Positions 42,818 to 51,542 of a stretch of 64,000 nt of DNA are shown in pieces. Position numbers and translations under genes: made by a program. Each line of letters begins with the position of its first letter. Position 1 is the first letter of the stretch. The notes beneath the pieces were generated by a model, which saw only the letters and a list, made by a program, of their open reading frames with translations, did not search any database and was not told the DNA's origin. The stretch is from CAZIOH01 sp964540815 (GTDB taxonomy: Bacteria > Myxococcota_A > Polyangia > Fen-1088): NCBI GenBank assembly GCA_964540815.1, contig CAZIOH010000018.1, forward strand, positions 20,137 to 84,136. Reading direction: 5' to 3'.

Positions 42818-43318
42818 TCAGCCGCGTCCCGTCGTCACCGCGCCGGAGCCGAGGGTCGCGTACAGGTCGGCCATCTCGATGGCGACCAGCGCGGCGTCGG
42901 CGCCGCGATTGCCGGCTTTGGCGCCCGAGCGCTCGATGGCCTGCTCGATGGTCTCGCAGGCGAGGACCCCGCAGGCCACCGGGACCTTGCCCTCGGCCGC
43001 GACCCGCGCGATCCCCGAGACGGCCTCCCCCACCACCAGATCGAAGTGTGGGGTCCCGCCGCGGATCACCACGCCGAGGCAGATGACGGCGTCGAAGCGT
43101 CCGAGATCCACCACCTTGCGCAGGAGCCCCGGGATCTCGAGGGCGCCCGGGCAGCGAAAGATCTCCACGTCGCCTTCGGGTGAGCCGCCGGTGCGGCGGA
43201 TGGCGTCGAGCGCGCCCTCGATCAGCTTGTCGCCGATGAATTCATTGAAGCGCGAGGCGATGATGGCGAACTTCCGTCCGCCCGCGCGCAGGAGGCCATC
43301 GTGAACCTTGGTCGTCAT
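42818..43318 (-). CDS. ribH: 6,7-dimethyl-8-ribityllumazine synthase
   Basis: A 166-residue enzyme that condenses dihydroxybutanone phosphate with the ribitylaminopyrimidine to form lumazine. Hallmarks are FAIIASRFNEFIGDKLIEGA, the G-S-P-E-x-D segment (GGSPEGDVEIFRCPGALEIP), CLGVVIRGGTPHFDLV and the KAGNRGADAALVAIEMADL end region. Length is standard for an icosahedral or pentameric enzyme. Symbol ribH; ribE is used by some authors. It lies between ribBX and nusB. Confidence 0.95.
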   Translation of the reverse strand: MTTKVHDGLLRAGGRKFAIIASRFNEFIGDKLIEGALDAIRRTGGSPEGDVEIFRCPGALEIPGLLRKVVDLGRFDAVICLGVVIRGGTPHFDLVVGEAVSGIARVAAEGKVPVACGVLACETIEQAIERSGAKAGNRGADAALVAIEMADLYATLGSGAVTTGRG

Positions 43319-43351
43319 GTCATTGGCTCTGGTGAGAGGCGAGGGGCTACA

Positions 43352-44647
<1,296 letters not shown>

Positions 44648-44744
44648 GTTCGTGGCTCTCTTCTTCTTCTTGACTGGCTCGGCTTGCCCGCTGGTTGCGT
44701 CGGGGGTTCTCGTTGGCAAACGCCTCGGCCAGGCCGGCGCGCCG

Positions 44745-45368
44745 TCAGGCGATCTCGTCGGCCACCCGCGCGCCCGCGTAGAGCCGAACCCACCGCTCGA
44801 CGTGCTTCGCGATGGGATCCACCTCGAGGTTCACCGCATCTCCCACCCGATGCCGCGCCAGGGTCGTCACCGCGACCGTGTGGGGGATGAGCGTGACGCC
44901 GAAGAGCCCGTCCCCCTCGACGGTGTTCACGGTCAGGCTCACCCCGTCCACCGCGATCGAACCTTTCGGGACCACGTAGCGGTGCAGTGCCGGCGGCATC
45001 GCGATCGCCAGATCGCACGCGTCGCCTCGAAACCCGATCCGCGCCACGTGTCCCTGGCCGTCGACATGCCCCGAGACCATGTGCCCACCGAGGGGCGCGC
45101 CGGCCGAGAGGGGCCGCTCGAGGTGCACGCGGCGTCCCGGCGCGCACGCGGCGAGCGTGGTCAGCGCCAGCGTCTCCGGTCCGAGGTCGGCCGCGAACCG
45201 GCCCGGCGCCCGCTCCACGACCGTCAGGCAGACGCCGTCCACGGCGATGCTGGCCCCGAGGGGCAGCTCCTCGACCGGCAGGGCCGTCTCCACGACCAGG
45301 CGGCGGGTGTGAACACCCGCGCCACACTCGGCCACCGTGCCGAGGTCCTCGACGATTCCCGTGAACAT
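44745..45368 (-). CDS. ribE: Riboflavin synthase, alpha subunit
   Basis: A 207-residue enzyme dismutating two lumazine molecules into riboflavin. It has two similar beta-barrel halves: MFTGIVEDLGTV with IAVDGVCLTV, and later HMVSGHVDGQGHV with IAVDGVSLTVNTVEG. These are the classic duplicated motifs and the length is standard. It stands 97 bp before ribBX and 116 bp after ribD. Some annotators call it ribC. Confidence 0.95.
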   Translation of the reverse strand: MFTGIVEDLGTVAECGAGVHTRRLVVETALPVEELPLGASIAVDGVCLTVVERAPGRFAADLGPETLALTTLAACAPGRRVHLERPLSAGAPLGGHMVSGHVDGQGHVARIGFRGDACDLAIAMPPALHRYVVPKGSIAVDGVSLTVNTVEGDGLFGVTLIPHTVAVTTLARHRVGDAVNLEVDPIAKHVERWVRLYAGARVADEIA

Positions 45369-45484
45369 GGAGCGCGAAGTATATCAGGCGCGCGCGGATC
45401 GCACGTCCGCGCGGACTTCAGGCGCTTTCAGGCGCTTTCAGGCTCTCTCTGTCCCGTTCAGCCCCGGGCCGACCCGCCGCGCGG

Positions 45485-46846
45485 TCAGCGCAGGACGTCG
45501 GCACGCACGCACAGGTCGTCCCCGAAGCGCTGAACCTCGAGAGGCCCGAGCCGGAGCGCCGACGCCACCCCGCGGCCCTGACCGCGCGCGATGGGCACCC
45601 CCCCGCCGAGCAGCAGCGGCGCCTGGAAGACCGCCACGCCGTCCACCAGCCCGGCCGAGATGAAGGCGGCGTGAACGTCGGCGCCCCCCTCCACCAGCAC
45701 GGACTGGATGCCGCGGGTCGCGAGCTCCTGCAGCACCTCCGTCAGGTGCACGCGACTGCCTTGCCCGGGCATCCGGACGACCTCCGCCCCGGCCGCTTCG
45801 AGGGCGCTCGCCTTCTGGCGGGGCGCCATGGCCGACGAGAACACCAGCGTCTGCGCCGAGGCCGACGCCGATCCGAGGAGCCGGGCGGTCGGCGAGATGC
45901 GCAGGCGCCCGTCGAGCACCACGCGGAGCGGCTGGCGCACCGGGAGCCTGGCCTCCACGTGCACCTTGCCGGCCTTGCCTCGGGCGCGGCGCGCCTCCGG
46001 GCTCCCGGCCGCCGGGAACAGGCTCCCGGGATCCGGCAAGCGCACGGTCAGCAACGGATCGTCGGCCAGCACGGTTCCGGCCCCGACCAGGATCGCGTCG
46101 TGCTCGGCGCGCAGCACGTGGGCCGCGCGCCGCGCTTCCTCCCCCGTCAACCAGATGGGTCCAGGGGCGGTCGCGCGGGTGGTGGGCATCGACCAGTCGG
46201 CGATGAAGCCGTCGAGCGTGGCCGCCACCTTCAGCGTCACCCAGGGACGGCCGTGCTCGACCCAGGTGAGGAACGACCGGTTCTGGGCCTGCGCCTCCGC
46301 CCCACGGCAACCCACGTCGACCCGGATCCCGGCGCGGCGCAGGCGGGCGATTCCCTGGCCGTTCACCAGCGGGTTCGGGTCCTGCAGGCCCACCACCACC
46401 CGCTCGACCCCGGAGGCGATCAGGGCATCGGTACACGGGGGGGTTCGGCCGGTGTGGCAGCACGGCTCGAGCGTCACGTACAGGGTGGCGCCCCGCGCGA
46501 TCCCGCGCGGGGGATCGCCGCCCGCCCAGCCCCCCCCGGGGTGGCTGGCCGACTGGATGGCGGCCAGGGCCTCGCGCTCGGCGTGCGGGAGACCGGCGCG
46601 CTGGTGGTATCCCTCCGCCAGCAGGCGTCCGTTGCGCACCAGCACCGCCCCCACCATCGGGTTTGGCCGCGTGGTGCCCCGGCCCCTCAGCGCGAGGGCG
46701 AGCGCGCGGTCCATCCACTTGTGATCGGCGGTCGAGAAATTCGGCCCCTCGACCGGCGGTCTGGCCGGGGTCCTCGCACGCGATCTGACGGGCGACTTCA
46801 CCCGCGGCCTGGTCGACTTGGTCGACCTGGGCGGCGACCTGGTCAT
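45485..46846 (-). CDS. ribD: Bifunctional pyrimidine deaminase/reductase RibD
   Basis: A 453-residue enzyme for the second and third steps of riboflavin synthesis. The deaminase domain has the zinc motif HAEREALAAI and LEPCCHTGRTPPC, with TRPNPMVGAVLVRNG before it. The reductase domain contains VTLKVAATLDGFIA, VGAGTVLADDPLLTVR and VLVEGGADVHAAF. An extra basic segment of about 35 residues precedes the deaminase, and a charged insertion lies near residues 290-310. Its ATG overlaps the nrdR stop (ATGA). There is no room for an FMN riboswitch in front of it. Confidence 0.93.
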   Translation of the reverse strand: MTRSPPRSTKSTRPRVKSPVRSRARTPARPPVEGPNFSTADHKWMDRALALALRGRGTTRPNPMVGAVLVRNGRLLAEGYHQRAGLPHAEREALAAIQSASHPGGGWAGGDPPRGIARGATLYVTLEPCCHTGRTPPCTDALIASGVERVVVGLQDPNPLVNGQGIARLRRAGIRVDVGCRGAEAQAQNRSFLTWVEHGRPWVTLKVAATLDGFIADWSMPTTRATAPGPIWLTGEEARRAAHVLRAEHDAILVGAGTVLADDPLLTVRLPDPGSLFPAAGSPEARRARGKAGKVHVEARLPVRQPLRVVLDGRLRISPTARLLGSASASAQTLVFSSAMAPRQKASALEAAGAEVVRMPGQGSRVHLTEVLQELATRGIQSVLVEGGADVHAAFISAGLVDGVAVFQAPLLLGGGVPIARGQGRGVASALRLGPLEVQRFGDDLCVRADVLR

Positions 46847-47313
46847 GGGCGGGGGCCCCCGCGGGCATTCACCAGGGCTTGCAGCTCTTCCATCAGCTCG
46901 GTCACGTCGCGGAACGAACGATACACCGAAGCGAACCGGACGTAGGCCACATCGTCGATGTTGCGGAGGGCGGCCATCACCGCATCGCCGATCCGGGTGG
47001 AGGGCACCTCCTTGTCGCCGGCCTCCTGGAGATCGCGCTCGATGCGATCCACCGCCTTCTCGATGGTCTCGAGGGACACCGGCCGCTTAGACAGGGCCTT
47101 CTGGAGGCCGCCCAGGATCTTGGTGCGATCGAACGGCTCGCGCCGGCCGTCCTTCTTGGCGACCAGGGGCAAGACCTCGTCCACCCGCTCGTAGGTGGTG
47201 AACCGGCGGGCGCAGCTCGAGCACTCGCGGCGGCGCCGGATCACCTGCTCGTTCTCGGAGGGGCGGGTATCGACGACCTTGTCCTCGATCGCCGAGCAGA
47301 AGGGGCAGCGCAT
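46843..47313 (-). CDS. nrdR: NrdR transcriptional repressor
   Basis: A 156-residue repressor of ribonucleotide reductase genes. It begins MRCPFCSAIEDKVVDTR with a four-cysteine zinc ribbon completed by RRRRECSSCARRFTTYE. An ATP-cone domain follows (VAKKDGRREPFDRTKILGGLQKAL). The length is standard. It leads the minus-strand operon nrdR-ribD-ribE-ribBX-ribH-nusB-xerD and is divergent from the thiSG gene, 47 bp apart. A GAGG ribosome site precedes its ATG. Confidence 0.95.
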   Translation of the reverse strand: MRCPFCSAIEDKVVDTRPSENEQVIRRRRECSSCARRFTTYERVDEVLPLVAKKDGRREPFDRTKILGGLQKALSKRPVSLETIEKAVDRIERDLQEAGDKEVPSTRIGDAVMAALRNIDDVAYVRFASVYRSFRDVTELMEELQALVNARGGPRP

Positions 47314-47325
47314 GACGTCCTCGGG

Positions 47326-47352
47326 TTGTTTAACACATCGATGTTGTATGTT
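47326..47352 (+). promoter_or_regulatory. Divergent promoter region with 10-bp palindrome (nrdR/thiSG)
   Basis: The 47-bp gap contains ACATCGATGT (47335-47344), a perfect 10-bp palindrome. For thiSG, TTGTTT (47326-47331) and TATGTT (47347-47352) could be -35/-10 boxes with a short 15-bp spacer; the transcript would then start at or next to the ATG, giving a nearly leaderless mRNA. Confidence 0.35.
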
Positions 47353-47360
47353 TGGGCGCG

Positions 47361-48377
47361 ATGGACGAGCTGCATCTCACGGTGAATGGAAAATCCCAGC
47401 AGGCGGCCCCCCGGACCACCGTGCTCGGCCTGCTCACGGCCATGGGGATCGACCCTGCCCGGGTCGCCATCGAGCGCAATGACCATGTAGTCCCGCGCGC
47501 GACCTGGACGGAGGTCGCGCTGGAGGACGGCGATCACCTGGAGATTGTCGCGTTCATCGGGGGCGGCTCGGGGGGAGGCTCCGGAGCTGGTTCGGCCGCG
47601 GGGTTCGTCGACGAGCCGCTCGTCATCGCCGGCCGGGCCTTCCGGTCAAGGCTCCTCGTCGGCACGGGCAAGTACAAGACCCTCGAGCAGGGACGCGATG
47701 CCATCCGCTTGACCGGCGCCGAGATCGTGACCGTGGCCCTGCGGCGCGTGGATCTCACCCCAGGAAAGCCGAGCGTCCTCGACACCATCGATCGCGCACG
47801 CCACACCCTCATGCCCAACACCGCTGGCTGTTACACGGTCGAGGACGCCGTTCGGACCTGTCGCCTGGCCCGGGAGCTCGGCATGTCCGAGCTCGTCAAG
47901 CTCGAGGTCATCGGGGATCCTCAGACCCTGTTTCCGGACGGCGAGGCCACCCTCGCGGCCGCCCGGATCCTGGTCAAGGAGGGGTTCGTGGTCCTGCCGT
48001 ACTGCACGGACGATCCGATTGTCGCGCGGAAGCTCGAGGACGCGGGCTGCGCCGCCATCATGCCCCTCGGCGCGCCCATCGGTTCGGGGCTGGGCCTGCG
48101 CAATCCTTACAACATCCGGATCATCCTCGAGCGGGCGCGGGTCCCGGTGATCGTCGACGCCGGGGTGGGCACCGCCTCGGACGCGGCGGTCGCCATGGAG
48201 CTCGGGTGCGCCGGGGTCCTGATGAACACCGCCATCGCGGAGGCGAGGGATCCATTGCTGATGGCGGAGGCCATGCGCGACGGGGTGCTCGCGGGGCGCA
48301 AGGCGTTCCTGGCCGGCCGGATGCCGCGCCGGCTCTACGCCAACGCGTCCTCGCCCGAGCAGGGCCTCATCGAGTAG
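47361..48377 (+). CDS. ThiS-ThiG fusion, sulfur carrier and thiazole synthase
   Basis: A 338-residue fusion for the thiazole half of thiamine. Residues 1-68 are a ThiS ubiquitin-like fold (MDELHLTVNGKSQQAAP, then VAIERNDHVVPRATW and GDHLEIVAFIGGG). A Gly/Ser linker (about 68-82) joins it to ThiG (from about 88): FRSRLLVGTGKYKTLEQ, the Schiff-base lysine in ELVKLEVIGD, LPYCTDDPIVARKLEDAG, and the phosphate site VIVDAGVGTASDAAVAMELG. ThiS normally needs a free C-terminal Gly-Gly, which is buried in the linker here. Bifunctional ThiSG proteins are known. thiE follows after 25 bp, so this is a thiamine operon; no TPP riboswitch fits in the short leader. Confidence 0.9.
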   Translation: MDELHLTVNGKSQQAAPRTTVLGLLTAMGIDPARVAIERNDHVVPRATWTEVALEDGDHLEIVAFIGGGSGGGSGAGSAAGFVDEPLVIAGRAFRSRLLVGTGKYKTLEQGRDAIRLTGAEIVTVALRRVDLTPGKPSVLDTIDRARHTLMPNTAGCYTVEDAVRTCRLARELGMSELVKLEVIGDPQTLFPDGEATLAAARILVKEGFVVLPYCTDDPIVARKLEDAGCAAIMPLGAPIGSGLGLRNPYNIRIILERARVPVIVDAGVGTASDAAVAMELGCAGVLMNTAIAEARDPLLMAEAMRDGVLAGRKAFLAGRMPRRLYANASSPEQGLIE

Positions 48378-48402
48378 GGCCGATGCGAGACGAGACCGAG
48401 CT

Positions 48403-49131
48403 TTGACGCGAGCGCCGACGCGAGAGCCGCATTTCGTTCCGCCGACCACCCACTCCGTCCGGTGGGCACCGCTCGTCACGATTGTCACGGACCGGCAGCT
48501 GACGAACGGCCCGGAGGGCCTTCCCCGGTCCCTGGCCCGGGCGCTCGAGGCCCTGGCGATCCGGGGCCAAGGGTGCGACCGCGAGCCTCGCGACGTTCTC
48601 GTTCATCTTCGCGAGAAGGATCTGGGCGGTCGTGAGCTGCTGGCCCTGGCGCTGGCGGTCGGCGCCGTGACCCGCGCCGCCGGGGTCCGCCTGTTCGTCA
48701 ACGATCGGGTCGACGTGGCGCTGGCGGCGGGGGCCGACGGGGTTCACCTCGGGGGCGGAGGCCTGTCTGCGGCGGACGCGCGGAGCATCGCGCCAGAGCT
48801 GGCGGTGTCGGTGGCCACCCATTCGGTGGCCGAGGTCGAGCGCGCCGCCGCCGATCCGGCCGTCACCTTCGCCGTGCTCGGCCCGATCTTCGACACGCCC
48901 GCCAAGCGACGGTTCGGCCTGCCGCCCCTCGGCCTCGAAGCGCTGTCCGCCGCCTCGGCGCGGGCGGGCGAGTTGCCGATAGTGGCCATCGGCGGCATCG
49001 ACGCTGAGCGGGCCCGGCAATGCTTCGACGCCGGGGCATCGGGTATAGCCTGTATACGCGGCGTCCTCACCGCTCCGGATCCCGCCGGGGCGCTGCTCGC
49101 TTTGTGGCCTTCTGGTAACCGAAAGCGCTAA
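48403..49131 (+). CDS. thiE: Thiamine phosphate synthase
   Basis: A 242-residue TIM-barrel enzyme joining the thiazole and pyrimidine parts of thiamine. Family segments are VTIVTDRQLTNGPEGLP, VHLREKDLGGRELLALA, VRLFVNDRVDVALAAGADG, VHLGGGGLSAADAR, and LPIVAIGGIDAERARQCFDAG with the phosphate-binding glycines. HSVAEVERAAADPAVTFAVLGPIFDTPAK is typical. The TTG start at 48403 lacks a strong ribosome site and may be wrong by a few codons. It runs 25 bp after the thiSG fusion. Confidence 0.88.
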   Translation: MTRAPTREPHFVPPTTHSVRWAPLVTIVTDRQLTNGPEGLPRSLARALEALAIRGQGCDREPRDVLVHLREKDLGGRELLALALAVGAVTRAAGVRLFVNDRVDVALAAGADGVHLGGGGLSAADARSIAPELAVSVATHSVAEVERAAADPAVTFAVLGPIFDTPAKRRFGLPPLGLEALSAASARAGELPIVAIGGIDAERARQCFDAGASGIACIRGVLTAPDPAGALLALWPSGNRKR

Positions 49132-49137
49132 AGGCTC

Positions 49138-49165
49138 TTGACACCGAAGCTTGGCACTGTACCTT
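49138..49165 (+). promoter_or_regulatory. Sigma-70-like promoter of the cold-shock gene
   Basis: TTGACA (49138-49143) is a perfect -35 box; TACCTT (49160-49165) follows after 16 bp as a -10 box. The predicted transcript has a leader of about 55-60 bases before the ATG at 49230, as is usual for cold-shock genes. Confidence 0.6.
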
Positions 49166-49229
49166 CCCGGTCCGGGATTTCGTGGCCCAGGCCACGGAAT
49201 CGGAAACTCAATGTTCGAGGAGGGCAGTA

Positions 49230-49430
49230 ATGGCAACTGGCAAGGTAAAATGGTTCAACGACGCAAAAGGTTTCGGGTTCATTGCACGTGAGGACGGCCC
49301 GGACGTGTTCGTGCACCATTCGGCAATCGTGGCGGAAGGCTTTCGGTCGCTGAGCGAAGGGCAAGAAGTCGCCTTCGACATCGTCGAAGGACCGAAGGGC
49401 CTGCAGGCCGCCAACGTCCGTAAGGGTTGA
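49230..49430 (+). CDS. Cold-shock protein
   Basis: A 66-residue single-strand RNA/DNA-binding protein that relieves secondary structure in transcripts. Both RNA-binding motifs are exact: KWFNDAKGFGFI (RNP1, with KGFGFI) and VFVHHSAI (RNP2), and the C-terminus ends in AANVRKG. A strong ribosome site (GAGGAGGG) lies 6 bp upstream of the ATG. The gene is monocistronic with its own promoter and a clear terminator, so it should be strongly expressed. Confidence 0.95.
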   Translation: MATGKVKWFNDAKGFGFIAREDGPDVFVHHSAIVAEGFRSLSEGQEVAFDIVEGPKGLQAANVRKG

Positions 49431-49763
49431 CCGCAAGGGTTGACGCGCGACGCGTGAGGGTGTCCCGAGGGATGCCCCCCGTCGGAAGAGCCGGTCCCCG
49501 CCAGGGAGACCGGCTTTTCTATTTCCTGGGCCAGGGAAACAGGTCGGCGACGGCTCTCTTGACCTCTTGCACGCGCGAAAGGGGATCCTCGCATGCATGC
49601 AAGGTGAGGCGTCACACCCGGACGAGGTGCATGCGGCGGAATGGGCGGCGGTTGCACCACTGGGCTCTCGATCGTTGCGCCTGGTGGTCCGGGAATGGAA
49701 GTTGCTGAGGGGGAAGGGATGGCATCTTCTTCTCCCCCTCTTCGCATCTCGCAGCAGAGCTCC
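49431..49763. other. Intergenic region after the cold-shock gene (333 bp)
   Basis: It holds the cold-shock terminator (49489-49520). The rest has no credible gene; an in-frame extension of the following lipoprotein reaches back to 49641 but reads as low-quality sequence before the signal peptide. Confidence 0.5.
49489..49520 (+). terminator. Intrinsic terminator of the cold-shock gene
   Basis: AGCCGGTC, an 11-base loop, and GACCGGCT form an 8-bp perfect stem followed by TTTCT. It lies 58 bp after the cold-shock stop codon and is the best intrinsic terminator in the window. Confidence 0.85.
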
Positions 49764-50762
49764 ATGGATGTTCCCTTCTTCGGTCCCTTCTTCGGTCCCT
49801 TCTTCGGTCCCTTTTTGGTCGCTGCCGGCGCGGCCACCAGAACGCGGTGCTTCGCCGTGCTCGGCGCGCTGGCGCTCGGCGCCTGTGGGGGCGCGCCGCC
49901 GAGTGGTTCCGAGGGGCTGCCGAGCATGGCCCAGGTGACACCCGATGCGACGGCCGCTGGCGCCGCCGGATCGGGTGGGGGCAGCGCCGCCGCCGGGACA
50001 ACCGGCGCGGGGGGCGCCACCGGCACTGGTGGGGCGCCGGGAGCCGTGACCGGCGCCTCGGGTGGGGCGACGGCCACGCCCACTGCGATCGCACCTGCCG
50101 ATCTGTGCGGTGCCCTCGCCCAGGCCGCCTGCGAGGGTGCCCAGCGTTGCTGTCAGGCCCCGGCGCAGCCCCTCGCTGCCTGCGTCACCGCACAGGTGAG
50201 CTCGTGTCAGAAGCAGCTCATGCCGATGATCTCCGATGCGCGTTCGGGCTACAGCCCGGAGGCGGCGGCCCACGTGATTGCCACGTTCCAGTCGATGGCC
50301 AGCACCTGTGATCCGGCGCTCGTCGACTGGGCCAGCCCGCGCACGGGCTTGCTCGGCATGTTCGCGGGGAGCGTCAAGTCCCAGGGGAGTTGCCCGCCCA
50401 AGGACACCAGCGACGGCGCGGCCGTGGTGTCCTGCTCCGGAGCGGAGATCTGTCACATCGCCGGGGTGGGTCAGGCGCGCCTGACGGGGACCTGCGGACT
50501 GCCGCGGGCCTCGGCCGCGACCTGCTTGATCGACACCGAGTGCGATCCCGCACAGCGGCTACGCTGCGACTTCGAGTCGCCGGTCGCGGGCAACGTGGCG
50601 AGCACCAGCGCCGAGCAGAGCCTCGGCCTCCACGGGCACTGCGTGGCCCGCCTCGCGGATGGGGCCAAGTGCGCACGCGCGACCGAGTGCAGCTCGCTGG
50701 TCTGCGAGAACAAGCTCTGTGTCCCGCGCACGGTCGACCGCGTGTACTGCGTCGCCGGTTGA
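49764..50762 (+). CDS. Cys-rich lipoprotein with FFGP repeat in the leader
   Basis: A 332-residue lipoprotein from the ATG at 49764. The N-terminus contains three Phe-Phe-Gly-Pro units encoded by 12-bp repeats before the hydrophobic core (CFAVLGALALGAC, with a lipobox Leu-Gly-Ala-Cys). A Gly/Ala/Thr stalk of about 60 residues follows, then a domain with about 18 cysteines (for example LCGALAQAACEGAQRCCQAP). Myxobacterial proteins with this layout are common but uncharacterised. An ATG at 49719 (MASSS) is an alternative start. No catalytic motif is recognisable. Confidence 0.6.
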   Translation: MDVPFFGPFFGPFFGPFLVAAGAATRTRCFAVLGALALGACGGAPPSGSEGLPSMAQVTPDATAAGAAGSGGGSAAAGTTGAGGATGTGGAPGAVTGASGGATATPTAIAPADLCGALAQAACEGAQRCCQAPAQPLAACVTAQVSSCQKQLMPMISDARSGYSPEAAAHVIATFQSMASTCDPALVDWASPRTGLLGMFAGSVKSQGSCPPKDTSDGAAVVSCSGAEICHIAGVGQARLTGTCGLPRASAATCLIDTECDPAQRLRCDFESPVAGNVASTSAEQSLGLHGHCVARLADGAKCARATECSSLVCENKLCVPRTVDRVYCVAG

Positions 50763-50885
50763 GCCGGATGGCCATGCGCCGACCACCGTGCTCGGCGGGT
50801 GAGCTGTCGCGCGCCAGCCAGGGGGCCGACGCGCGGCACTCTCCGGACGGTGTCGCCCCGAACGCCCATGGGTTATCGTCGAGCC

Positions 50886-51461
50886 ATGCTCGACCACATC
50901 AGCATTCGGGTGCAGGATCTTCCGCGGGCTTTGGCGTTCTATCGAGCCGCGCTCGCCCCGCTCGGGTACGAGGTCCTGATGGAGTTCCCGGAAGCCGTGG
51001 GGCTGGGTGAGGATGGAAAGCCCGACCTGTGGCTCATGAAGTCGGACCAGCCGATCAACCCGACCCACCTCGCGCTCGCCTCCCGGCGGGAGCGGATCGA
51101 CGCGTTCCATGCCGCTGCGTTGCAGGCAGGCGCCAGCGACAACGGCGGACCCGGCCTCCGTCCCCACTACCACCCGAACTACTACGCGGCGTTCGTGCAC
51201 GATCCCGAGGGCAACAACCTCGAAGTGGTCTGCCACGACCCTCCGACCGCGGCCAAGGCGACGCAGGGACGTCCCACCGCCAAGCGCACCCCGCGCAAAC
51301 CCGCCAGGAAGGTGGCCGCGGCCAAGACGACGACCAAGAAGCCGACCCGCAAGCCTGCCCCAACCAAGTCGGGGGCCAAAGGCACCAGGCCGGCCAAGGG
51401 CGCCAGGCCGGCCAAAGGCGCCAAGCCGGCCAAAGGCGCCAAAGCGGCCAGGAGTCGCTAG
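50886..51461 (+). CDS. Glyoxalase/VOC domain with histone-H1-like Lys/Ala/Pro tail
   Basis: A 191-residue protein. Residues 1-120 form a single VOC (glyoxalase/dioxygenase-fold) domain: MLDHISIRVQDLPRALAFYRA, HLALASRRERIDAFHAAAL and HPNYYAAFVHDPEGNNLEVVC, with metal-ligand candidates His4, His71 and Glu near 116. The remaining 70 residues are basic low complexity: Lys/Ala/Pro/Thr/Arg with repeated PAKGA units, resembling histone H1 or AlgP-type tails that bind DNA. The domain belongs to a widespread VOC group of unknown substrate. The ATG at 50886 was preferred over the upstream frame. The combination could tether a small enzyme to nucleic acid. Confidence 0.72.
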   Translation: MLDHISIRVQDLPRALAFYRAALAPLGYEVLMEFPEAVGLGEDGKPDLWLMKSDQPINPTHLALASRRERIDAFHAAALQAGASDNGGPGLRPHYHPNYYAAFVHDPEGNNLEVVCHDPPTAAKATQGRPTAKRTPRKPARKVAAAKTTTKKPTRKPAPTKSGAKGTRPAKGARPAKGAKPAKGAKAARSR

Positions 51462-51542
51462 GCCGAGAAGCTCGGATTTCGGGCCGACCGGCCGCCGGCC
51501 GCCAGCGATTCGCGTTCAGCGCCTGACCTCGCGGCCCATCCT

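Noticed and set aside
45369..47360. FMN or TPP riboswitch before ribD or thiSG
   Set aside because: ribD overlaps nrdR and thiSG has only 47 bp upstream, too short for either aptamer; repeated TTCAGGCGC at about 45418-45440 is only a short direct repeat.
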